DNA of 64,000 nt from contig NZ_JAKCMV010000014.1 in assembly GCF_021440515.1 (NCBI RefSeq), forward strand, positions 101,009 to 165,008, read 5' to 3'. The notes beneath the pieces were generated by a model. The model had not been told where the DNA came from. It was given only the letters and a program-made list of their open reading frames with translations, and did not search any database. Of this stretch, positions 47,266-55,414 are shown piece after piece. The DNA comes from Enterobacter asburiae. Its GTDB lineage: Bacteria > Pseudomonadota > Gammaproteobacteria > Enterobacterales > Enterobacteriaceae. Every line of letters starts with the position of its first letter. Positions within the stretch are counted from its first letter, which is position 1. The translations under genes and the position numbers were made by a program.

Positions 47266-48147
47266 ATGCCGTGGATCCAACTAAAACTGAACACAACCGG
47301 CGCTAACGCCGAAGAGCTAAGCGATGCGCTGATGGAAGCCGGTTCGGTTTCTATCACCTTCCAGGACACGCATGACACGCCGGTGTTTGAACCGCTGCCG
47401 GGCGAAACCCGCCTGTGGGGCGACACGGACGTCATCGGCCTGTTCGACGCCGAAACCGACATGAAAGAGGTCGTCGCCATTCTGGAAAACCACCCGCTGC
47501 TCGGTGCGGGCTTCGTGCACAAAATCGAACAGCTGGAAGACAAAGACTGGGAGCGCGAGTGGATGGATAACTTCCACCCGATGCAGTTCGGCAAGCGTCT
47601 GTGGATCTGCCCAAGCTGGCGCGACGTGCCTGACGGAAACGCGGTCAACGTGATGCTCGATCCGGGCCTGGCGTTTGGTACCGGCACCCACCCGACCACC
47701 TCCCTGTGCTTACAGTGGCTGGACGGTTTAGATCTGGAAGGCAAAACGGTGATCGACTTCGGCTGCGGATCCGGGATCCTCGCCATCGCCGCGCTGAAAC
47801 TGGGCGCCGCCAAAGCCATCGGGATCGACATCGATCCGCAGGCGATTCAGGCCAGCCGCGATAACGCAGAGCGCAATGGCGTATCCGACCGTCTGGAGCT
47901 GTATCTGCCGGATGCCCAGCCAGCGGCCATGAAAGCCGATGTGGTCGTCGCCAACATTCTGGCTGGCCCGCTGCGCGAGCTGGCGCCGTTAATCAGCGTG
48001 CTGCCGGTTGAGGGCGGTCTGTTAGGCTTATCCGGTATTCTGGCAAGCCAGGCCGACAGCGTCTGCGAAGCCTATGCCGATCTCTTCGCCCTCGACCCGG
48101 TGGTTGAGAAAGAAGAGTGGTGCCGCATTACGGGCCGCAAGCAGTAA
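47266..48147 (+). CDS. prmA: Ribosomal protein L11 methyltransferase
   Basis: Methylates several amino groups of ribosomal protein L11. The protein has 293 residues: N-terminal substrate-recognition domain, linker, and a SAM-binding domain with [18 protein letters not shown] and NILAGPL. It starts 11 bases after panF, probably in the same transcript. A terminator follows. Confidence 0.97.
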   Translation: MPWIQLKLNTTGANAEELSDALMEAGSVSITFQDTHDTPVFEPLPGETRLWGDTDVIGLFDAETDMKEVVAILENHPLLGAGFVHKIEQLEDKDWEREWMDNFHPMQFGKRLWICPSWRDVPDGNAVNVMLDPGLAFGTGTHPTTSLCLQWLDGLDLEGKTVIDFGCGSGILAIAALKLGAAKAIGIDIDPQAIQASRDNAERNGVSDRLELYLPDAQPAAMKADVVVANILAGPLRELAPLISVLPVEGGLLGLSGILASQADSVCEAYADLFALDPVVEKEEWCRITGRKQ

Positions 48148-48153
48148 TTTTCC

Positions 48154-48183
48154 GCGTGGCCATCCCCTGGCCACGCTATTTTT
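48154..48183 (+). terminator. Terminator after prmA
   Basis: Stem gcgtggcca/tggccacgc with a 5-base loop, followed by a T-rich run. It separates prmA from the carbonic anhydrase gene. Confidence 0.8.
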
Positions 48184-48286
48184 CCCCACGATTTGCCTCT
48201 TTTAACACGCTGCTCTCCGGTAAAATATCGCTAATTTTTTTTGCATTAAATATCTTTTATAATCAATCATTTACCGGAATAATATT

Positions 48287-49027
48287 ATGAAACCATTGGC
48301 TGGAAAAATAGCTGCGCTCGCGCTCGGCATGATGTCTGTCTCCGCGTGGGCATCCCACTGGAGCTATGACGGTGAAGGGGCGCCAGAAAACTGGGGCAAA
48401 CTGGATGAAACCTTCAAAACCTGTCAGACCGGAATGAACCAGTCCCCAATCAACATCGATAGCACCGTTAACGCCCACCTCGCCCCGCTCAAAACCCACT
48501 ACACCGACGGCCCTGTCACGCTGATTAACAACGGCCATACCATTCAGGCGGGTGAGAAAGCCGATACTCAGGACAGCATCACGCTTGATAACCAGACCTG
48601 GACGCTGCAACAGTTCCACTTCCATGCGCCGAGCGAGAACACCATCCACGGCAAAAAAGCGGCGATGGAGATGCATCTGGTGCATACAAACGCAAAAGGT
48701 GAATTAACGGTGGTGGCGGTGATGTTCAACGTGGGTAAGGCCAACGGCGAGCTGGACAACCTGTGGCGCGCCATGCCGCAGCAGGCCGAGCAAAGCGCGG
48801 AACTCACCACCCATCTGAACCTGAACACGCTGCTGCCAACAGACAAAACCTACTGGCGCTTTAGCGGCTCGCTGACTACGCCGCCGTGCTCTGAAGGGGT
48901 GGCGTGGATTGTGATGAAGCACCCGCTCACGCTGTCTGCCGCCCAGCTGGAGAAATTCACCCACACCATGCACCACGATAATAATCGTCCGGTACAGTCA
49001 CTTCATGGTCGGGTAGTCATTGAATAA
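48287..49027 (+). CDS. cah: Periplasmic alpha-type carbonic anhydrase
   Basis: Interconverts CO2 and bicarbonate in the periplasm. The protein has 246 residues with a signal peptide cleaved after AWA (about residue 23). The zinc ligands H111 and H113 (FHFHAPSE) and H130 (EMHLVH) are intact. The proton-relay and substrate region LTTPPCSEGV is present, and Cys46 with the Cys in PPCSEG can form the usual disulfide. It stands alone between prmA and dusB, a place with no such gene in E. coli K-12 by memory, and has an AT-rich upstream region. Confidence 0.93.
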   Translation: MKPLAGKIAALALGMMSVSAWASHWSYDGEGAPENWGKLDETFKTCQTGMNQSPINIDSTVNAHLAPLKTHYTDGPVTLINNGHTIQAGEKADTQDSITLDNQTWTLQQFHFHAPSENTIHGKKAAMEMHLVHTNAKGELTVVAVMFNVGKANGELDNLWRAMPQQAEQSAELTTHLNLNTLLPTDKTYWRFSGSLTTPPCSEGVAWIVMKHPLTLSAAQLEKFTHTMHHDNNRPVQSLHGRVVIE

Positions 49028-49085
49028 CGTCTGATTTCTGCGCTGAGATCATGTTCTAAAAATGCGACCTGGATCGCAAAGAAGC

Positions 49086-49122
49086 GGGGCAATCTGCTGC
49101 TAAAAACAGCAGATTATCCCGG
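49086..49122 (+). terminator. Stem-loop downstream of the carbonic anhydrase gene
   Basis: A 9-bp stem aatctgctg/cagcagatt with a 7-base loop inside an outer ggg/ccc pairing, without a clear T-run. A possible terminator or RNA 3' end. Confidence 0.5.
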
Positions 49123-49290
49123 TTATGTGCGACATTTTTTCAGAAAAGATGAGAAGTTACGGGAATTTGTAAGAGGCGATAAATTAATCGTTATCACATA
49201 ACTTTATGATTTAAATGATTAATAATTTTTACTGCCCTTTCGGCGTGGCGATGCATTGATCTACAACAGTGGATTGTTCAAAGTTTGGCC

Positions 49291-49319
49291 TTTCATCTCG
49301 TGCAAAAAATGCGTAATAT
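49291..49319 (+). promoter_or_regulatory. dusB-fis promoter
   Basis: -35 TTTCAT (49291-49296), 17-base spacer, -10 TAATAT (49314-49319), then the GC-rich discriminator cgccgcc. This matches the E. coli fis promoter as I remember it, which is stringently and growth-rate controlled and starts with CTP. The rest of 49028-49290 holds no gene; its AT-rich part probably carries Fis and IHF sites. Confidence 0.8.
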
Positions 49320-49358
49320 ACGCCGCCTTGCAGTCACAGTATGGTCATTTCTTAACTC

Positions 49359-50324
49359 ATGCGCATCGGACACCACCAGCTCAGAAATCGCCTGATCGCA
49401 GCACCTATGGCAGGTATTACCGACCGACCATTCAGGACGCTGTGCTATGAGATGGGAGCAGGATTAACCGTTTCCGAGATGATGTCGTCTAACCCGCAGG
49501 TCTGGGAAAGCGACAAGTCCCGCCTTCGGATGGTGCACATTGATGAGCCAGGTATTCGCACCGTGCAAATCGCCGGAAGCGTACCTGAAGAGATGGCTGA
49601 TGCCGCGCGTATCAACGTGGAAAGTGGCGCCCAGATTATTGATATCAATATGGGTTGCCCGGCCAAGAAAGTGAATCGCAAGCTTGCAGGTTCAGCCCTT
49701 CTGCAATACCCCGACCAGGTGAAGTCTATCCTGACGGCGGTTGTCAGCGCGGTGGACGTTCCTGTTACGTTAAAGATTCGCACGGGTTGGTCGCCGGAAC
49801 ACCGTAACTGCGTAGAGATTGCCCAACTGGCCGAAGACTGTGGCATTCAGGCCCTGACCATTCATGGACGCACTCGCGCCTGTTTGTTCAACGGCGAAGC
49901 TGAATACGACAGCATTCGGGCAGTTAAGCAGAAAGTTTCCATTCCGATTATCGCGAATGGCGACATAACTGACCCGCTTAAAGCCAGAGCCGTGCTCGAC
50001 TATACGGGAGCTGATGCTCTGATGATAGGACGTGCGGCTCAGGGAAGACCCTGGATCTTTCGGGAAATCCAGCACTATCTGGACTCCGGAGAGTTGCTTG
50101 CTCCACTGCCTCTGGCAGAGATTAAGCGCTTGCTTTGTGCGCATGTTCGGGAGTTGCATGACTTTTATGGTCAGGCAAAAGGTTACCGAATTGCGCGTAA
50201 ACACGTTTCCTGGTATCTCCAGGAACACGCTCCAAATGACCAGTTTCGGCGCACATTCAACGCCATAGAGGATGCCAGCGTTCAGCTGGAGGCGTTGGAG
50301 GCATACTTCGAAAATCTTGCGTAA
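49359..50324 (+). CDS. dusB: tRNA-dihydrouridine synthase B
   Basis: FMN-dependent reduction of specific uridines in the tRNA D-loop. The protein has 321 residues; the catalytic Cys100 lies in [11 protein letters not shown], and the FMN phosphate site is near the [16 protein letters not shown] segment. First gene of the dusB-fis operon; fis starts 23 bases later. In E. coli the 5' part of dusB is needed for fis translation. Confidence 0.98.
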   Translation: MRIGHHQLRNRLIAAPMAGITDRPFRTLCYEMGAGLTVSEMMSSNPQVWESDKSRLRMVHIDEPGIRTVQIAGSVPEEMADAARINVESGAQIIDINMGCPAKKVNRKLAGSALLQYPDQVKSILTAVVSAVDVPVTLKIRTGWSPEHRNCVEIAQLAEDCGIQALTIHGRTRACLFNGEAEYDSIRAVKQKVSIPIIANGDITDPLKARAVLDYTGADALMIGRAAQGRPWIFREIQHYLDSGELLAPLPLAEIKRLLCAHVRELHDFYGQAKGYRIARKHVSWYLQEHAPNDQFRRTFNAIEDASVQLEALEAYFENLA

Positions 50325-50347
50325 TGAAATAAAGAGCTGACAGAACT

Positions 50348-50644
50348 ATGTTCGAACAACGCGTAAATTCTGACGTACTGACCGTTTCCACCGTTAACTC
50401 CCAGGACCAGGTAACTCAAAAGCCCCTGCGTGACTCGGTTAAACAAGCACTGAAGAACTATTTTGCTCAACTGAACGGTCAGGATGTTAATGACCTGTAT
50501 GAGCTGGTACTGGCTGAAGTTGAACAGCCACTGTTGGACATGGTGATGCAATACACCCGCGGTAACCAGACCCGCGCTGCGCTGATGATGGGTATCAACC
50601 GTGGTACTCTGCGCAAGAAACTGAAAAAATACGGCATGAACTAA
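50348..50644 (+). CDS. fis: Nucleoid-associated protein Fis
   Basis: Growth-phase DNA-bending regulator of rRNA operons and many other genes. The protein has 98 residues, as in E. coli. N-terminal beta-hairpin arm, dimer helices, and the C-terminal helix-turn-helix (about 74-95: [20 protein letters not shown]). Confidence 0.99.
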
Positions 50645-50669
50645 TTTCGATTAGCGAAATGCTTGTTTA

Positions 50670-50705
50670 AAAAGGCGCTACCTGGCATGGGGATGCGCCT
50701 TTTTT
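50670..50705 (+). terminator. Terminator of dusB-fis
   Basis: Stem aaaggcgc/gcgccttt with a wide loop, followed by T residues. Confidence 0.85.
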
Positions 50706-50836
50706 ATTGCCGCTCGCAAAGCCGCCCGTCATGAGCGTCAACGCTTTGTAAACCTTCCTCTCCCCCACTTTTCAACCTTCCCAATTCGTGTATATTTCCA
50801 CCACCTTAAATGCCTCTTTTCTCCCGGAATGACACA

Positions 50837-51001
50837 ATGATTCGTAAGTACTGGTGGCTGGTCGTGTTTGCTGTATCAATATTCCTTTTTGATGCTTTGC
50901 TGATGCAGTGGATCGAGCTTATCTCCACCGAGACCGACAAGTGTCGCAATATGAATTCCGTGAATCCGCTAAAACTGGTCAACTGCGCCGATCTCGATTA
51001 A
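50837..51001 (+). CDS. yhdU: Small membrane protein YhdU (DUF2556)
   Basis: A 54-residue protein with one N-terminal membrane helix (about 5-24) and the conserved tail TDKCRNMNSVNPLKLVNC. ATG 50837 is chosen over an ATG nine codons upstream because it matches the family start MIRKYWW. Function unknown. Confidence 0.85.
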   Translation: MIRKYWWLVVFAVSIFLFDALLMQWIELISTETDKCRNMNSVNPLKLVNCADLD

Positions 51002-51142
51002 GCCTCTAACGTCGTTGAAATCCCTGTTATCACCCAGTAAAAACAGGGATTTAAATCACTTTTCGTCATTACCTTTGGGTGATAATGTCTCAGCCCTTCT
51101 CCACCGCTCTTGCTAAATGCCTTTCATCGAGTTGAACAGACC

Positions 51143-53236
51143 ATGCTGGTAAGCCAATACAACCCAATCCTCGTCGTGCTCTCGTTTGTTGTCGCCATCC
51201 TTGCTGCTTATACCGCCCTGAATATGGCCGCTCGCGTTGCGGGAAGCGAAGGTGTATCTGCGCGTATCTGGCTTGCGGGGGGCGGTGTAGCTATGGGGAT
51301 AGGCGTGTGGGCAATGCACTTTATCGGGATGCTGGCGATGGATCTCTCCATGAGCATGAGCTACAACGCCGTGCTCACGGTATTGTCGATGGCGATTGCC
51401 ATTGGCTCCTCGCTGTTTGCGCTGTGGCTCGTCAGCTGTGAACGCCTGCGGCTGCGCCGTCTGCTGCCCGGCGCGCTGATTATGGGACTCGGGATTGTTG
51501 CCATGCACTATACCGGCATGGGGGCGCTGGAGGTCACGCCGGGGATTGTCTGGAATATAACCTGGGTGGCGATTTCGGTGGTTATCGCCCTCGCCGCTTC
51601 GCTGGCCGCCCTGTGGCTGACGTTCCGCTTACGCCATGACGCGGCGCAGGTTGCCCTGATGCGGCTTGGCGCGGCCATGACGATGGGGATCGCTATCGCC
51701 GGCATGCACTATGCGGGGATGAAGGCGGCGCAGTTCCCGATGTCGACGATGGTGCATCATCACGGCATTAATGGCAGCTGGCTGGCGGTGCTGGTGAGCG
51801 TCGTCGCCCTGTCGATTCTTGGGATCGGCCTGCTCGTGTCGATGCTGGACGCGCGCCTTCAGGCCCGCACCTCGCTGCTTGCCCGTTCGCTGGCGGAAGC
51901 CAACCGCGAGCTGGCGCAACTGGCGCTGCACGACACGCTGACCCGCCTGCCCAACCGCATTCTGCTGGAAGACCGACTCGATCAGGCCATCAGCAAGGCC
52001 GACCGCGAAGGCAACCCCTTTGCGCTGATGTTTATGGATCTCGACGGCTTTAAGGCCGTAAACGATGCCTACGGTCACGACGTCGGCGACAAGCTGCTGG
52101 TGTCGGTCACGGAACGTTTGCTGCTGCCGCTGAAAGGCCAGTACACCCTCGCGCGTATCGGCGGCGATGAGTTTGTCCTGCTGGCTGAAATTCAGGGGCC
52201 GGACGACGCCGCCTCCCTCGCCAGCGCGCTGGTGCGTGCCATCGACAGCCCCTTCTCAATTGACCCGTATGAGCTGATGGTGACGCTCAGCATCGGGATC
52301 GCGCTCTACCCGCACGACGGGCAAAACGACCGCGAGCTGATGTTTAACGCAGACGCGGCGATGTATCACACCAAGCATATGGGCCGAAACGGTTACCACT
52401 TTTTCCAGCCGTCAATGAACACCCTGGCGCAGACCCATTTGCAGCTGATGAACGACCTGTGGATGGCTATCGATCGTAACGAACTGCGCCTGCTCTATCA
52501 GCCGAAATTTCACGCCCCGGCCGGGCCGATCCTCGGCTTTGAAGCCCTGCTGCGCTGGCAACATCCGAAGCAGGGGCTGCTGGCACCGGATATGTTCCTG
52601 CCGCTCGCCGAGAAAACGGGGCTGATCGTCCCTATCGGCAACTGGGTGATTAACGAAGCCTGCCGCCAGCTGCGGGAGTGGCATATGCAGGGGCATGAGA
52701 GCTGGTCGATGGCGGTCAACCTGTCGACGCTACAGTTTGAGCAGCCTTCGCTGGTGCAAACCGTGCTCGACTGTCTGGCGCGCCATAGCGTCCCGCCGGA
52801 AATGCTCATTCTGGAAGTGACCGAAACCACGGCGATGAGCAACCCTGACGAGAGCGTGCGCGTCCTGACCGAGCTGACCGATGCAGGCGTAAAAGCCTCG
52901 ATTGACGATTTTGGGACGGGCTATTCAAGCCTGCTCTATCTCAAGCGCCTTCCGGCCTGCGAGCTGAAAATCGACCGCGCCTTCGTGAAGGAGCTGAGCG
53001 GAGAGAGCGACGATGCGACCATCGTGTCGGCGATTGTGGCGCTGGCGAAGACCTTAAATCTGAAGGTGGTCGCGGAAGGGGTTGAAACGCAGGCGCAGCA
53101 GGAATTTTTGACCGAGCTTGGCTGCAACACCTTGCAGGGGTATCTGCTGGGCAAACCGGTCAGCGCGCAGACCGTCGACGCGCTGTGTCAAAACGGCGAG
53201 ATGTTACCAGCAAACGCGCCTCGTGAACCATCATAA
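51143..53236 (+). CDS. MHYT-GGDEF-EAL membrane protein, c-di-GMP cyclase/phosphodiesterase
   Basis: A 697-residue signalling protein. The N-terminal MHYT sensor (about 1-235, seven membrane helices) has three MH-containing motifs at residues 58, 121 and 188; this domain is proposed to bind copper and sense O2, CO or NO. A GGDEF domain with the intact motif at 340-344 and an EAL domain with intact EALLR at 467-471, DDFGTGYSSL and the VVAEGVE loop follow, so both activities are possible. No RxxD inhibitory site stands before GGDEF. The start is uncertain: ATG 51143 has a weak ribosome binding site; a TTG 11 codons upstream is possible. It overlaps convergent acrS by 6 bases. Confidence 0.9.
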   Translation: MLVSQYNPILVVLSFVVAILAAYTALNMAARVAGSEGVSARIWLAGGGVAMGIGVWAMHFIGMLAMDLSMSMSYNAVLTVLSMAIAIGSSLFALWLVSCERLRLRRLLPGALIMGLGIVAMHYTGMGALEVTPGIVWNITWVAISVVIALAASLAALWLTFRLRHDAAQVALMRLGAAMTMGIAIAGMHYAGMKAAQFPMSTMVHHHGINGSWLAVLVSVVALSILGIGLLVSMLDARLQARTSLLARSLAEANRELAQLALHDTLTRLPNRILLEDRLDQAISKADREGNPFALMFMDLDGFKAVNDAYGHDVGDKLLVSVTERLLLPLKGQYTLARIGGDEFVLLAEIQGPDDAASLASALVRAIDSPFSIDPYELMVTLSIGIALYPHDGQNDRELMFNADAAMYHTKHMGRNGYHFFQPSMNTLAQTHLQLMNDLWMAIDRNELRLLYQPKFHAPAGPILGFEALLRWQHPKQGLLAPDMFLPLAEKTGLIVPIGNWVINEACRQLREWHMQGHESWSMAVNLSTLQFEQPSLVQTVLDCLARHSVPPEMLILEVTETTAMSNPDESVRVLTELTDAGVKASIDDFGTGYSSLLYLKRLPACELKIDRAFVKELSGESDDATIVSAIVALAKTLNLKVVAEGVETQAQQEFLTELGCNTLQGYLLGKPVSAQTVDALCQNGEMLPANAPREPS

Positions 53237-53878
53237 CCCTGCGCCATAAACCGCTGGCGACACCTGCGCGCCTGGCAGTGTCGCCAGAATATTATCCACC
53301 AGCGCCGGGGCCTGCTGATAAAGATTAAAACTGTCGCTATTCATTAACCAGTTTTTAATGACTCCGCTAAAAAAGCCGTGAAATACAATCAGCGCCAGTT
53401 CGATATTCACATTCGGTGAAATAACCTTTCTTAAGATGCACTGTTCAAGCGTGCCGCGAAGATATTCGTCATTTATGCCAATCCGGTTACGAATTTCACA
53501 CTCTGAAATCATATCGCTATTAAATTCACACTTATGATAAAGAATTTGTAATAACGCACACTGGTGAGGATCCCGCGCAATAAATTGCAAACTGGCAATA
53601 AACTGTTCACGCAGCATTAACAGGGGATCATCCTCTTTTGATAATGACAGCCGATCGCGGATGATTTCACGAAGCGGTAATTGCTGTTCCCAGATGGCAT
53701 TAAATATTTCGGACTTGCTGGAAAAATGCCAGTAGATTGCCCCGCGCGTCAGATTTGCCGCATCCGCAATATCGGTCAACGTGGTGCTCGCCACGCCACG
53801 GGTGGAAAACTGCACGATAGCCGCCTCTATCAACTGCTGCCGGGTCTTTTCAGCGTCTTCTTTCTTTTTACGTGCCAT
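53231..53878 (-). CDS. acrS: TetR-family repressor AcrS
   Basis: Regulator next to the acrEF efflux genes; in E. coli it represses acrAB and possibly acrEF. From ATG 53878 it has 215 residues. Helix-turn-helix at about 25-50 (TLTDIADAANLTRGAIYWHFSSK), then the ligand domain with the YHKCEFN segment. The open frame runs 25 codons further upstream, but the family start MARKKK fits. Its codon use is more AT-rich than its neighbours'. Divergent to acrE. Confidence 0.9.
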   Translation of the reverse strand: MARKKKEDAEKTRQQLIEAAIVQFSTRGVASTTLTDIADAANLTRGAIYWHFSSKSEIFNAIWEQQLPLREIIRDRLSLSKEDDPLLMLREQFIASLQFIARDPHQCALLQILYHKCEFNSDMISECEIRNRIGINDEYLRGTLEQCILRKVISPNVNIELALIVFHGFFSGVIKNWLMNSDSFNLYQQAPALVDNILATLPGAQVSPAVYGAGL

Positions 53879-54265
53879 CGACGGTCGCTCATTATTAACT
53901 GGGATAAAACAGAATAAAAACATCGTCCTCAACAGGGGAGCGGAAGTATTCAACAGAACCGTTTTTTATTTTGTACAAAAAAAGTCACCTTTCTGAATTC
54001 ATATACTAAACGAATAGATTGATGTAATTGAATTCACCAAAAATATGCATGGTTTTTATTAAAGATACCTAAGATTACCGCTATCCCCGTGCGCGATCGC
54101 AAAAAAATGAGTCCAGGATTGGATCTAAGCTCTTTCTCAGCACGTATAAATCAAAAAAAAGTAAATACCCTCCTTATTATACGCAGCTAACTTTTTGATT
54201 TGTGCCCACCAGCCCTCACTCCGATCCCCGGCAAATATCGGTAACGGGTTTTTAAAGGAACAGTA
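53879..54265. promoter_or_regulatory. Divergent acrS-acrE control region
   Basis: 387 AT-rich bases between divergent genes. Contains two copies of the 8-base palindrome tgaattca at 53994-54001 and 54029-54036, 35 bases apart. These are candidate operator or silencing sites; in E. coli acrEF is silenced by H-NS. No gene seen. Confidence 0.45.
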
Positions 54266-55405
54266 ATGACGATCCATTTCAGGCTATTACCTTTATCCGG
54301 TTTTATTGTTTGTGCTGCCCTGCTTTCAGGCTGCGATGGTCAGGACGGCCAGCAGCAGCACGCGCAGGCGCCAGCCGTCAGCGTTTATACCGTTAAAAGT
54401 GCCCCGCTGTCCGTCACCACCGAGCTGCCGGGCAGAACGGACGCATACCGCGTGGCGGAGGTTCGCCCTCAGGTGAGCGGGATCGTCCTGCGTCGCAACT
54501 TCACCGAAGGCGGGGATGTCAACGCGGGCGACTCTCTGTATCAGATCGATCCGGCGACCTATCAGGCCGCGTATGACAGCGCCAAAGGCGATCTGGCAAA
54601 AGCGCAGGCCGCCGCCCGCATTGCGCATCTGACGGTGAAACGCTATGTACCGCTGGTGGGGACACAGTATGTGAGTAAACAAGAGTACGATCAGGCGGTG
54701 GCAACCGCCCAGCAGGCGGATGCCGGCGTCACTGCCGCACAGGCGGCCGTCGAAAACGCCCGCATTAACCTCGCCTATACCAAAGTCACGTCGCCAATTA
54801 GCGGACGCATCGGCAAATCCAGCGTAACCGAAGGGGCGCTTGTGACTAACGGGCAAGCCACCGCGCTGGCGACCGTTCAGCAACTCGATCCGATTTACGT
54901 CGACGTGACCCAGTCCAGCAGCGACTTTATGCATCTGAAGCAGTCGAGCCTGCAAAAAGGCGACGGCGGCAGCAGCGTCCAGCTGTTGATGGAAAACGGC
55001 CAGCCTTATCCGCTGAAAGGCACCCTGCAATTCTCTGACGTGACGGTGGACGAAAGCACCGGCTCGATCACCCTGCGCGCCATCTTCCCGAACCCGCAGC
55101 ATATGTTATTGCCCGGTATGTTCGTGCGCGCCCGTATCGATGAAGGCACCCAGCCGGACGCCATTCTTGTGCCTCAGCAGGGCGTAACCCGAACCCCACG
55201 CGGCGACGCTACGGTGATGGTGGTCAACGATAAAAACCAGGTCGAATCCCGCACGGTCGTTGCGCCGCAGGCCGTTGGCGATCGCTGGCTGGTGACGGAA
55301 GGGCTGAAAAACGGCGACCGCGTGATCGTCAGCGGCCTGCAAAAGGTTCGCCCTGGCGTCACCGTGGTGGCAACGCCTGACACCTCCGCAACGCCCGCCG
55401 GTTAA
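54266..55405 (+). CDS. acrE: Efflux pump periplasmic adaptor AcrE
   Basis: Membrane-fusion lipoprotein that links AcrF to TolC. The protein has 379 residues. The lipobox LLSGC places the lipidated cysteine at 23. The RND-adaptor segments PGRTDAYRVAEVRPQVSGIV, the coiled-coil hairpin (about 95-165) and FPNPQHMLLPGMFVRARI are present. AAGGAAC precedes the ATG. acrF begins 9 bases after it. Confidence 0.95.
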   Translation: MTIHFRLLPLSGFIVCAALLSGCDGQDGQQQHAQAPAVSVYTVKSAPLSVTTELPGRTDAYRVAEVRPQVSGIVLRRNFTEGGDVNAGDSLYQIDPATYQAAYDSAKGDLAKAQAAARIAHLTVKRYVPLVGTQYVSKQEYDQAVATAQQADAGVTAAQAAVENARINLAYTKVTSPISGRIGKSSVTEGALVTNGQATALATVQQLDPIYVDVTQSSSDFMHLKQSSLQKGDGGSSVQLLMENGQPYPLKGTLQFSDVTVDESTGSITLRAIFPNPQHMLLPGMFVRARIDEGTQPDAILVPQQGVTRTPRGDATVMVVNDKNQVESRTVVAPQAVGDRWLVTEGLKNGDRVIVSGLQKVRPGVTVVATPDTSATPAG

Positions 55406-55414
55406 GGACAAAAA

